From: Pseudomonadota bacterium
Lineage (GTDB): Bacteria > Pseudomonadota > Alphaproteobacteria > Rhizobiales > Rhizobiaceae
Reading direction: 5' to 3'
Length of the DNA stretch: 16,265 nt
NCBI GenBank assembly: GCA_023387775.1
Contig: JAEWHN010000326.1
Coordinates: 1-16,265 of the forward strand
Shown: in pieces, positions 1 to 5,933 of the stretch
How the letters are laid out: each line of letters starts with the position of its first letter
Numbering within the stretch: the stretch's first letter is position 1
The notes under the pieces: model-generated
Told to the model about the DNA's origin: nothing
What the model saw: the letters and a program-made list of their open reading frames with translations, nothing else
Database searches by the model: none
Made by a program: the position numbers and the translations under genes

Positions 1-397
1 GCACCAAGGTCTGTGGCCCGGCGGTGAGCGGGTCGATCTCGTAGCGGCTGTCGTTCTCGAACCATAGCGTGTGATTGACGCTGATGTTGGCTTCCAGCAG
101 GTAGGTGGCTTCCGGCCGAATGGCGACCGGATCGAAATGCACCTCGAACTTGATCGGCACCTGCCCCGCCTTCGGGATGACCTGCTGTCCGATTATCGCG
201 CTTGGCTCGCCGACGGGGAATTCCTCGATCAGTTGCACTGTCAGGACCGCGTCCGGCGGCAATGCGACACGCTCGCGATAGAGCACTTGCCCGGTCACGA
301 CCTTGTCTTCGGCCATGGATTGCGCAGGCAAGACCAGAGCGCCGGCCATCAGCGGTGCCAGGCCGAAGATCAGGATTTTCGCAAGCCTGCTCAACAT
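1..397 (-). CDS. Secreted YbaY/YscW-family protein, C-terminus cut by window edge
   Basis: This open frame reads leftward from an ATG at 397 and leaves the window without a stop, giving 132 codons. The start is supported by a GGAGG at 405-409, seven bases upstream. The N-terminus is a clear signal peptide: a short basic stretch (LSRLAK), a hydrophobic core, then a probable cut after QSMA near residue 29. There is no lipobox cysteine, so unlike E. coli YbaY it is probably a soluble periplasmic protein. The mature part begins VTGQVLYRERVALPPDAVLTV and continues with FDPVAIRPEATYLLEA, which matches the small beta-sandwich pattern of the YbaY/YscW family (TGxV, LPPdAxLtV, FDPxxIxPxxxY). The function of that family in most bacteria is unknown; YscW itself is a type III secretion pilotin. 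Family assignment is from pattern recognition only. Confidence 0.72.
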   Translation of the reverse strand, partial: MLSRLAKILIFGLAPLMAGALVLPAQSMAEDKVVTGQVLYRERVALPPDAVLTVQLIEEFPVGEPSAIIGQQVIPKAGQVPIKFEVHFDPVAIRPEATYLLEANISVNHTLWFENDSRYEIDPLTAGPQTLV

Positions 398-404
398 GAC
401 ATCG

Positions 405-409
405 CCTCC
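405..409 (-). promoter_or_regulatory. Ribosome binding site of the YbaY-like gene
   Basis: GGAGG on the minus strand, seven bases before the ATG at 397. It fixes the start of the partial secreted gene and separates that gene from moaE, which ends 77 bases upstream of the ATG. Confidence 0.7.
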
Positions 410-474
410 GTATCAAAGGAATGCTGTTGACCCGTGTCGCGCGGCGATTTGACTTTGGCTTCCTGCGGCCAGCA

Positions 475-957
475 TCAGCGGCGCCAGCGCGCCGCCGCCT
501 CGTCATCTGCTTCCTTGGCATCGACCCAGCCGCCTTCCGAACCGTCGGCGTGGTGCTCCTTCTTCCAGAACGGCGCGCGCGACTTCAGATAGTCCATCAG
601 GAAATTCGCCGCCTCGAATGCCGCCTGCCGGTGCGCCGAAGCCGCCACGACCAGAACGATGTTCTCGCCCGGCGCGATCCTGCCATAGCGGTGAATGGCG
701 GTGAGCCCCTGCAAGGGCCAGCGCACGACCGCCTCAGCGGCAATGCGCGAAATCTCCGCCTCGGCCATGCCGGGATAGTGCTCGAGTTCCAGAGCGACGA
801 GCCGCCCTGCCTCATCACGGCAGAGCCCGGTGAAGGTCACCACCGCACCGATATCCGCACGCGCGCCAGTCAGCCGCGAAATCTCGGCCTGAGTGTCGAA
901 ATCCTCGCGCTGGATGCGCACATCGGGGGTCACGGCGGCCGGCATGGGTTCAGCCAC
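475..957 (-). CDS. moaE: Molybdopterin synthase catalytic subunit MoaE
   Basis: MoaE is the large, catalytic subunit of molybdopterin synthase. It transfers sulfur from the C-terminal thiocarboxylate of MoaD to cyclic pyranopterin monophosphate to form molybdopterin, in the cytoplasm. At 160 residues it fits the family (E. coli 150). Visible family blocks are GAVVTFTGLCRDE at 38-49, LEHYPGM at 58-64, HRYGRIAPGE at 89-98 and MDYLKSRAPFWKKE at 121-134. The last block carries Lys125 and Lys132, with the same seven-residue spacing as the catalytic lysines 119 and 126 of the E. coli enzyme. The frame opens with GTG at 957, overlapping the end of moaD by eight bases. An ATG four codons in (945) is an equally possible start. 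It is the last gene of the pgsA-moaD-moaE coupled set. Confidence 0.96.
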   Translation of the reverse strand: MAEPMPAAVTPDVRIQREDFDTQAEISRLTGARADIGAVVTFTGLCRDEAGRLVALELEHYPGMAEAEISRIAAEAVVRWPLQGLTAIHRYGRIAPGENIVLVVAASAHRQAAFEAANFLMDYLKSRAPFWKKEHHADGSEGGWVDAKEADDEAAARWRR

Positions 958-1216
958 CGGTCATGGGCGGGAACAGTGCGATCTCGCGCGCGCCTGCGAT
1001 CTTTTCCCCGTGGTCGACATGCTCCTGGTCGATGGCGACGCGGATCACGTCCGGATACTGCAGCGCGTTCTCATATTCCTCGCCGCGGCCCTTCAGCCAG
1101 TGCAGCAGGTCGCTCACCGTCTCCACCTCGACCGGCAAGGCGACTTCCTCTTCCGGCAGGCCGATGCGCTCGCGGACCCAGGCGAAATAGACGAGTTTGG
1201 TCGGGTTCTGTGTCAT
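950..1216 (-). CDS. moaD: Molybdopterin synthase sulfur carrier subunit MoaD
   Basis: MoaD is a small ubiquitin-fold protein whose C-terminal Gly-Gly is adenylated by MoeB and converted to a thiocarboxylate, the sulfur source used by MoaE. The protein has 88 residues and ends in LFPPMTGG, the expected carrier tail. The start KLVYFAWVRERIGLPEEEV and the central TVSDLLHWL are typical of the family. Its ATG (1216-1214) overlaps the pgsA stop as ATGA, and its own stop lies inside the moaE start. The three genes are therefore probably co-translated, which would keep the two synthase subunits in step. No stronger local ribosome binding site was noticed, consistent with coupling. Confidence 0.95.
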   Translation of the reverse strand: MTQNPTKLVYFAWVRERIGLPEEEVALPVEVETVSDLLHWLKGRGEEYENALQYPDVIRVAIDQEHVDHGEKIAGAREIALFPPMTGG

Positions 1217-1851
1217 TCTTCGATGATATGCTTCACGCCAGCGCGAAAATAGTCATAGCCCGTATAGAGCGTGACGATCGCGGAAATCCAGAGCAGCGTT
1301 ATTCCTACTTGCGTCCAGTAGGGCACGATCTTGTCGCCCGCCGGCCCCAGCAGCAGGAAGGCGATGGCGATCATCTGGATCGTCGTCTTCCATTTGGCAA
1401 GCTGCGTCACCGGCACGCTGACCTTCAGCGCGGCAAGATATTCGCGCAAGCCCGAAACCAGGATCTCGCGGCAAAGGATGATGATTGCCGCCCAGAGCGT
1501 CCAGCCTGCGATGGTGCGGTCGGTGTCTGCGGCCAGAAGCAGCAGGCAGGTGGAGACCAGGAGCTTGTCGGCGATCGGGTCCAGCATGCGGCCGATATTG
1601 GAAGTCTGCTGCCAGGCGCGCGCCAGATAGCCGTCGAAATAGTCGGTGATGCTTGCTGCAAGAAACAGCGCCAAAGCTGAATAGCGGGCAAAATCGCTTG
1701 AGCGCAGTCGGCCTTCCAAAAAGAAGCACAGCACGATCAGCGGCACCGCCAGGATGCGGCCATATGTCAGAATGTTGGGAAGGTTGAATGCATGCTTCCC
1801 CCTCTTGTTCCCGCTTCTTTCAACCTTCGTAGTCACATCAGATACCTGCAT
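1213..1851 (-). CDS. pgsA: CDP-diacylglycerol--glycerol-3-phosphate 3-phosphatidyltransferase PgsA
   Basis: PgsA is an inner-membrane enzyme that makes phosphatidylglycerophosphate from CDP-diacylglycerol and glycerol-3-phosphate, the committed step to phosphatidylglycerol and cardiolipin. The CDP-alcohol phosphotransferase signature is intact: Asp70, Asp73, Gly74, Ala77, Arg78, Gly87, Asp91 and Asp95, within DYFDGYLAR and GRMLDPIADK. At 212 residues with several hydrophobic segments (about 32-46, 58-68, 97-108, 116-128, 155-168, 180-195) it fits the family. The conserved body starts at FNLPNILTYGRI (22-33). The first 20 residues are polar and basic, there is no good ribosome binding site before the ATG, and a start at GTG codon 6 cannot be excluded. 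It overlaps moaD by four bases and lies 67 bases after uvrC. Confidence 0.95.
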   Translation of the reverse strand: MQVSDVTTKVERSGNKRGKHAFNLPNILTYGRILAVPLIVLCFFLEGRLRSSDFARYSALALFLAASITDYFDGYLARAWQQTSNIGRMLDPIADKLLVSTCLLLLAADTDRTIAGWTLWAAIIILCREILVSGLREYLAALKVSVPVTQLAKWKTTIQMIAIAFLLLGPAGDKIVPYWTQVGITLLWISAIVTLYTGYDYFRAGVKHIIEE

Positions 1852-1892
1852 AGGGGGTCAACCAAGTGGACGCGCCGGCCAAGCGCCACTCC

Positions 1893-1913
1893 TAATAGCG
1901 CATTAATAGCGCA
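1893..1913. repeat. Ten-base tandem repeat upstream of pgsA
   Basis: TAATAGCGCA occurs at 1893-1902 and again at 1904-1913, one base apart, so the period is 11 bases, about one helical turn. It sits in the 67-base gap between the uvrC stop and the pgsA start, 42 bases before the pgsA ATG. The placement would suit a direct-repeat operator or promoter element, but nothing else in the sequence supports a function. Confidence 0.5.
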
Positions 1914-1918
1914 AACGT

Positions 1919-4000
1919 TCAACTGTCGTGGAAGTGATTGTAAACAATCCGCGCGATCGACTCCGAAATGCCGTCCACGGCCATCAGATCCTCGACCGCC
2001 GCGCGGCTGACCGCCTTGGCGGTGCCGAAGTGCAGCAGCAGCGCGCGCTTGCGCGTTGGCCCGATGCCGCTGATCTCGTCCAGCGGGTTGCGCGTCATCT
2101 CCTTCTTGCGGCGCGCGCGGTGCGAGCCAATGGCGAAGCGGTGCGCCTCGTCGCGCAGGCGCTGCACGAAGTAGAGCACGGGATCGCGCACCGGAAGCGT
2201 GAAGGATTCGCGCCCCCTGGCGAAAAACCGCTCGCGGCCGGCATCGCGATCGACGCCCTTTGCCACGCCTATTGCCACCACCCGGTCCTCGACGCCGAGG
2301 TCGGAGAGGATCTGCCGCACCGCAGTCATCTGGCCCTGCCCACCGTCGATCAGGATCACGTCCGGCCAGGCCGGGAAGGCGCCGTTCGAGATCTCATCCG
2401 CATCGGCTTCGCTCGCCCCGTCCAGGGCGTCGCCGTGTTCCTTGAGCAGGCGTGAGAAGCGCCGGGTCATGACCTCGCGCATCATGCCGAAATCGTCGCC
2501 GGGGGTGATGTCGGTGGAGCGAATATTGAACTTTCGGTACTGGTTCTTCACGAACCCTTCCGGCCCGGCCACGATCATGGCGCCGACGGCGTTGGTGCCC
2601 ATAATGTGCGAGTTGTCGTAGACCTCGATACGCACCGGAGCCTTCTCCAGACCGAAGGTTTCGGCCATGCCGGCCATCAGCCGGGCCTGTGTGGAGGTTT
2701 CGGCCAGCCGGCGCCCCAGCGCCTCGCGCGCGTTCTGGGCTGCGTGGTCCACAAGATCCTTCTTCTCGCCGCGCTGCGGCACGGCAATCGTCACCTTGTG
2801 GCCGGCGCGAGTTGCCAGAGCCTGCGTCAGCAACTCCTGCTCTTCGACCGCATGGGAAAGCAGAACCAGGCGCGGGCATGGCTTGTCGTCGTAGAATTGC
2901 GCCAGGAACGAACCCAGCACCTCCTGTGCCTCCATCGCCGGATCGGCCTTGGGGAAATAGGCGCGGTTGCCCCAGTTCTGGCCGGTGCGGAAGAAGAACA
3001 CCTGGATGCAGACCTGCCCGCCCTCCTGGTGGATGGCGAAGACGTCGGCTTCCTCGGTCGACTGCGGGTTGATGCCCTGGTGGCTCTGCACGTGGCTGAG
3101 CGCCGCCAGACGGTCGCGGTAGATCGCGGCGCGCTCGAAGTCGAGTTCCTCGGCTGCTTCCTGCATCGCCTCCGAGATTTCGGTCTTCACCTTCTGGCTG
3201 CGGCCGGAAAGAAAGTCCTTCGCCTCCGACACCAGCTCGGCATAGTCCTCGGCCGAAATCTCGCCTGTGCAGGGGCCCGAGCAGCGCTTGATCTGGTAAA
3301 GCAGGCACGGCCGGGTGCGGGTCTCGAACACGGAGTCGGTGCAGGTGCGCAGCAGGAAGGCACGCTGCAGCGAATTGATGGTGCGGTCGACCGCGCCGGC
3401 AGACGCGAAGGGGCCGAAATAGTCGCCCTTGCGCGAGCGAGCACCACGATGCTTGAAGATGCCGGGCGACGGATGATCGCCGGTCAGCATGATATAGGGG
3501 AACGACTTGTCGTCGCGCAGCAGCACGTTAAAGCGCGGCCGCAAGCGCTTGATGAGGTTCGCCTCCAGCAGCAGCGCCTCGATCTCGGTGCGGGTGACGA
3601 CGAATTCCATCGTCGCGGTCTCGCGCACCATGCGCCCGATGCGCTGGGTGTGAAATCGACCCTGCGCATACTGGGTCACGCGCTTTTTCAGGTTGCGCGC
3701 CTTGCCGACATAGAGCACGTCGCCGGCCGCATTCATCATGCGATAGACGCCTGGCGCGTTGGGCAGGCGCTTGACCAGCACCTGGATGACCTCCGCCCCC
3801 ACCTTGCCCTCGGTGTCGTCGGCATTGGCGGTCCAGTCGAGCGCGGTGAACGAAGCCTCGGGCGCCGCCGATGTGGCATCGGCTTCCGAGACGTCCTCCT
3901 CCTCGATCTCATGGCCGGGCATATAGCCGGCGACATCGTCGCTGGCTCTGCCCGCCCGGGGACGGTGAAGCGATTTCAGGTTGGGATTCGCGGGATTCAT
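1919..4000 (-). CDS. uvrC: Excinuclease ABC subunit UvrC
   Basis: UvrC makes the dual incisions around DNA lesions after UvrA/UvrB recognition. The start is ATG at 4000, overlapping the reductase stop as ATGA, giving 693 residues; the frame stays open further upstream, but that part is antisense-frame noise over the reductase. Domains in order: a low-complexity acidic extension (1-70); GIY-YIG nuclease (about 79-160, with NAPGVYR and VLYVGKARNLKKRV); four cysteines at 220, 232, 240 and 244 with the 12/8/4 spacing of the E. coli UvrC iron-sulfur site; the UvrB-binding UVR motif (about 271-305, ELDFERAAIYRDRL); an RNase H-like nuclease with Asp462 (YDNSH), Asp552 (LIDGGQGQ) and His620 (RDEAHRFAI); and C-terminal helix-hairpin-helix motifs (641-693, ISGIGPTRKRALL and VDGISESIA). 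All key residues appear intact. Confidence 0.97.
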   Translation of the reverse strand: MNPANPNLKSLHRPRAGRASDDVAGYMPGHEIEEEDVSEADATSAAPEASFTALDWTANADDTEGKVGAEVIQVLVKRLPNAPGVYRMMNAAGDVLYVGKARNLKKRVTQYAQGRFHTQRIGRMVRETATMEFVVTRTEIEALLLEANLIKRLRPRFNVLLRDDKSFPYIMLTGDHPSPGIFKHRGARSRKGDYFGPFASAGAVDRTINSLQRAFLLRTCTDSVFETRTRPCLLYQIKRCSGPCTGEISAEDYAELVSEAKDFLSGRSQKVKTEISEAMQEAAEELDFERAAIYRDRLAALSHVQSHQGINPQSTEEADVFAIHQEGGQVCIQVFFFRTGQNWGNRAYFPKADPAMEAQEVLGSFLAQFYDDKPCPRLVLLSHAVEEQELLTQALATRAGHKVTIAVPQRGEKKDLVDHAAQNAREALGRRLAETSTQARLMAGMAETFGLEKAPVRIEVYDNSHIMGTNAVGAMIVAGPEGFVKNQYRKFNIRSTDITPGDDFGMMREVMTRRFSRLLKEHGDALDGASEADADEISNGAFPAWPDVILIDGGQGQMTAVRQILSDLGVEDRVVAIGVAKGVDRDAGRERFFARGRESFTLPVRDPVLYFVQRLRDEAHRFAIGSHRARRKKEMTRNPLDEISGIGPTRKRALLLHFGTAKAVSRAAVEDLMAVDGISESIARIVYNHFHDS

Positions 4001-4761
4001 TCCACCATGCCTGTCACATCGGGCGTCTGCCATGCAAGATGCTGGCCGCCGTCCAGCGCGATCATCTGTCCGGTGACGGAGCGCGCTTCCCATAGATAGC
4101 GGATCGTGGCGCCGAATTCTAAAAGCGAAGGCCCGCGCTTCAGGATCAGCCCCTCGACCTGCGCGGCGAAATCCTCCGGCCGCTGGCGGCTGCTGGGCAG
4201 CGTCGGCCCCGGCCCGATGGCATTGACGCGAATGCGCGGGGCGAGCGCCTGCGCCATGGTGCGGGTCGCGTCCCAGAGCGCCGATTTCGACAGCGCATAG
4301 GAAAAGTACCGCGGCGTCGGCTTGCGCACCCGCTGGTCGACAATGTTGACGACCAGCCCTTCCGCCTCCGGCGGCAGCGCCTCGGCAAGGCGACGCGTAA
4401 GAAGCACCGGCGCCTTCACATGGACGGCAAAGTGCCGATCCCACACCGCCCAATCGAAATCGGTGACTTCATCGGCCTCGAATATGGAAGCGTTGTTGAC
4501 CAGAAGCGAAACCGGGCCCAACGCGGCGGACGCCTGGCGGATCAGCCCATCGACGGCCCGCATATCGGTCAGGTCAGCCACCACCACCGCAGCTTCGCCG
4601 CCATTTGCAGCAACTGACGCGGCCAGTTCGTCGGCCTCGGCACGCGAGCGATTGCAGTGGATGGCCACGGCGAAACCATGCGCGGCGAGATCCTCGACTA
4701 TCGCCCTGCCGACGCGCTTGCCCCCGCCGGTGATCAGAGCCGTCCTGGCGATTTTTGTCAT
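3997..4761 (-). CDS. PTR1/FolM-like short-chain reductase (probable pteridine reductase)
   Basis: This is an NADP-type short-chain dehydrogenase/reductase of 254 residues. The start is ATG at 4761, because a purine-rich GGGGGTGG lies just upstream and the fold begins at once (IARTALITGGGKRVGRAI). The cofactor motif TGGGKRVG (11-18) and the HCNRS block (35-39) resemble those of Leishmania PTR1. NNAS is at 89-92. The active site reads Asp142, Tyr155, Lys159: the usual serine is replaced by Asp, with the same 13 and 4 residue spacing as PTR1 Asp181-Tyr194-Lys198. E. coli FolM is also of this type. The C-terminus ALDGGQHLAW is like FolM. I infer reduction of dihydropterin or dihydrofolate-type substrates, but the exact substrate is unknown and curated annotation might say only SDR family oxidoreductase. 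It is coupled to uvrC by ATGA. Confidence 0.85.
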   Translation of the reverse strand: MTKIARTALITGGGKRVGRAIVEDLAAHGFAVAIHCNRSRAEADELAASVAANGGEAAVVVADLTDMRAVDGLIRQASAALGPVSLLVNNASIFEADEVTDFDWAVWDRHFAVHVKAPVLLTRRLAEALPPEAEGLVVNIVDQRVRKPTPRYFSYALSKSALWDATRTMAQALAPRIRVNAIGPGPTLPSSRQRPEDFAAQVEGLILKRGPSLLEFGATIRYLWEARSVTGQMIALDGGQHLAWQTPDVTGMVE

Positions 4762-4765
4762 TTGT

Positions 4766-4773
4766 CCACCCCC
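4766..4773 (-). promoter_or_regulatory. Ribosome binding site deciding the reductase start
   Basis: GGGGGTGG on the minus strand, part of AGGGGGTGG, ends four bases before the ATG at 4761. The frame is open for another 37 codons upstream, but that part has no short-chain reductase character, so this site decides the start. Confidence 0.55.
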
Positions 4774-4802
4774 TGATTGCATGCGCCGAATTCGCTTGCC
4801 GG

Positions 4803-4889
4803 GCAATTTGGGCGCCTGAGACGTAAATTGCTGTTGGGTCCTTTGACGGCAATGTGGCCAGACGCCCGTCAAATCGCCGCCAACGGCGG
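4803..4889 (-). promoter_or_regulatory. Candidate structured leader with three inverted repeats before the reductase
   Basis: On the minus strand, in order, there are CCGCC/GGCGG (4889-4877, three-base loop), TTTGACGG/CCGTCAAA (4873-4842, eight-base arms, 16-base loop) and GCAATTT/AAATTGC (4831-4803, seven-base arms, 15-base loop). If transcription starts near 4904, below the TATATT box at 4916-4911, all three lie in an untranslated leader of about 140 bases. They are exact repeats in the sequence; whether they form RNA stems, act as operators, or are chance is not known. I do not recognise a known riboswitch class. Confidence 0.35.
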
Positions 4890-5122
4890 AGGAAACTCAT
4901 TCATCGATTCAATATAGGCAGCGCAAGCGTTTGATAAAAGGTCATTTTTCCGGAGGTGCGTTTGGCGACCATGCAGTGGTGTTGCCCGACCGCAACGTCA
5001 CGTTTCCGCCTCATTGGCGCCAGCCAAACACCCCATTTCAGGTACGCTGCGGCCGCAATTGGCCCCGACATTCTGCCCTGTCAGACGCCACCGGGTTCTC
5101 CCAAACCTGCGTCAAGCGTCCC

Positions 5123-5148
5123 CCACAGAAGCAATTTTTCTGCTGTGG
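5123..5148 (+). promoter_or_regulatory. Hairpin immediately upstream of the outer-membrane protein ribosome binding site
   Basis: CCACAG (5123-5128) pairs with CTGTGG (5143-5148), with partial inner pairing around an A/T-rich centre. The downstream arm ends two bases before the AAGGAG at 5151. In an mRNA this stem could shield or expose the ribosome binding site, or protect the 5' end. As DNA it could be a palindromic operator. The repeat is certain; its role is inferred. Confidence 0.45.
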
Positions 5149-5150
5149 AT

Positions 5151-5156
5151 AAGGAG
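5151..5156 (+). promoter_or_regulatory. Ribosome binding site deciding the outer-membrane protein start
   Basis: AAGGAG seven bases before the ATG at 5164. The reading frame is open 50 codons further upstream, but this site and the signal peptide directly after it fix the start at 5164. Confidence 0.8.
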
Positions 5157-5163
5157 AGTAGAA

Positions 5164-5817
5164 ATGGAAGCCAAGTTGAAATTCGCGCGGCCCCTGGCGG
5201 CTGCTATCGGGCTCATCGCCCTTGCTGGCGTGATCCCCGCCAACGCGGCCGACGTGGTCATGGAAGTGCCACCGGCACCGGCTGCGCCGATGGAGTTGCC
5301 CCCGCTCAACACCTGGTCCGGCCCCTATGCCGGTGTCACGCTCGGCTACGGGTTCTCCGGCCGTGTGAAGGAAAATGACGTCAATACCATCAACACCGAA
5401 GGCTTCATGGGCGGCGGTTTTGCCGGCTATAACTTCCAGATGGACAACTTCGTGGCCGGCGTGGAAGGTGATGTCGGCTATGGTGGCCTGAAGGGCGACA
5501 ATGCAAACACCGAAGTGAAGGGCGGCGTGAACGGCTCGCTGCGCGCTCGCCTCGGCTACGCCGTCAGCCCGGATATCCTGCCCTACGTTACCGCCGGTGG
5601 CGCAGCGCAGAGCGTGAAGTTGACGACTTTGACCGAGTCCGACAAGAGAACCATGGTTGGCTGGACGGCCGGCGTAGGCACCGACGTCAAGCTCACCGAT
5701 CAGGTTTTCGGCCGCGTCGAGTACCGCTACACCGATTACGGCACCAAGGCCTTCGATACGGGCGACATCAGCGCTCGCGATCACCGCGTCCAGTTCGGCA
5801 TCGGCATGAAGTTCTAA
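5164..5817 (+). CDS. Omp25/31-type outer-membrane beta-barrel protein
   Basis: The product has 217 residues and belongs to the small eight-stranded outer-membrane proteins abundant in rhizobia and Brucella (Omp25/Omp31 type). A signal peptide is clear: basic start MEAKLKFARP, hydrophobic core, and a cut after ANA near residue 28. A short proline- and alanine-rich linker (about 34-46) follows, then WSGPYAGVTLGYGF, which opens the barrel. Alternating strands with aromatic girdles follow, such as GGGFAGYNFQMDNFVAGVEG, SLRARLGYAV and FGRVEYRYTDYG. The protein ends in VQFGIGMKF, with the terminal phenylalanine recognised by the Bam machinery. Such proteins contribute to envelope integrity; a specific pore function is not shown. 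The gene stands alone, with its own hairpin and ribosome binding site in front and a strong terminator behind. Confidence 0.9.
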   Translation: MEAKLKFARPLAAAIGLIALAGVIPANAADVVMEVPPAPAAPMELPPLNTWSGPYAGVTLGYGFSGRVKENDVNTINTEGFMGGGFAGYNFQMDNFVAGVEGDVGYGGLKGDNANTEVKGGVNGSLRARLGYAVSPDILPYVTAGGAAQSVKLTTLTESDKRTMVGWTAGVGTDVKLTDQVFGRVEYRYTDYGTKAFDTGDISARDHRVQFGIGMKF

Positions 5818-5847
5818 TACATCTAGCCTTAACGGGCGGGACGGGAG

Positions 5848-5877
5848 GCCGGGCGCTGATCAGCGCCCGGCTTTTTT
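5848..5877 (+). terminator. Rho-independent terminator after the outer-membrane protein gene
   Basis: A perfect 24-base palindrome (5848-5871; arms GCCGGGCGCTGA and its complement) is followed directly by six T residues at 5872-5877. It lies 30 bases after the stop codon. No T-run exists on the opposite side, so it acts only for plus-strand transcription and separates the gene from the converging RNase T2 gene. Confidence 0.93.
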
Positions 5878-5933
5878 ATTGCCGAAGCAAAGGAGTCCTG
5901 CAACGGGCGCAGCGAGCGACGCGGAGCGACGGC

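Larger units (their letters stand above)
4762..5163. other. Divergent intergenic region between reductase and outer-membrane protein gene
   Basis: These 402 bases lie between two divergent starts. The left half holds three consecutive inverted repeats that would fall in the leader of the minus-strand reductase (see separate entry), with a TATATT box on the minus strand at 4911-4916 as a weak -10 candidate and no convincing -35. The right half holds a hairpin at 5123-5148 and the ribosome binding site of the beta-barrel gene. Short plus-strand open frames here (for example 4931-5152) have no recognisable protein character. Confidence 0.6.

Noticed and set aside
421..1680. A 419-codon plus-strand open frame opposite moaE, moaD and pgsA
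   Set aside because: It spans three recognised minus-strand genes and shows no domain; an artefact of GC-rich coding sequence.
2606..4099. A 497-codon plus-strand open frame opposite uvrC
   Set aside because: Antisense shadow of uvrC; no recognisable protein pattern.
4001..4453. Upstream extension of the uvrC frame by 151 codons
   Set aside because: It lies entirely over the reductase gene in another frame and has no domain; the ATGA overlap at 4000 is the natural start.
4869..4904. Possible 11-codon leader peptide (MNEFPPPLAAI) on the minus strand upstream of the reductase
   Set aside because: No ribosome binding site is visible before its ATG and the composition suggests no attenuation logic. 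Such short frames are common by chance.
4931..5152. Short plus-strand open frame in the divergent intergenic region
   Set aside because: No ribosome binding site, no hydrophobic or domain pattern, and it runs into the hairpin and ribosome binding site of the next gene.
5878..5933. Second terminator for the converging RNase T2 transcript
   Set aside because: The palindrome at 5848-5871 has no T-run on the minus-strand side, and I see no other stem with a T-tract between the two stop codons.
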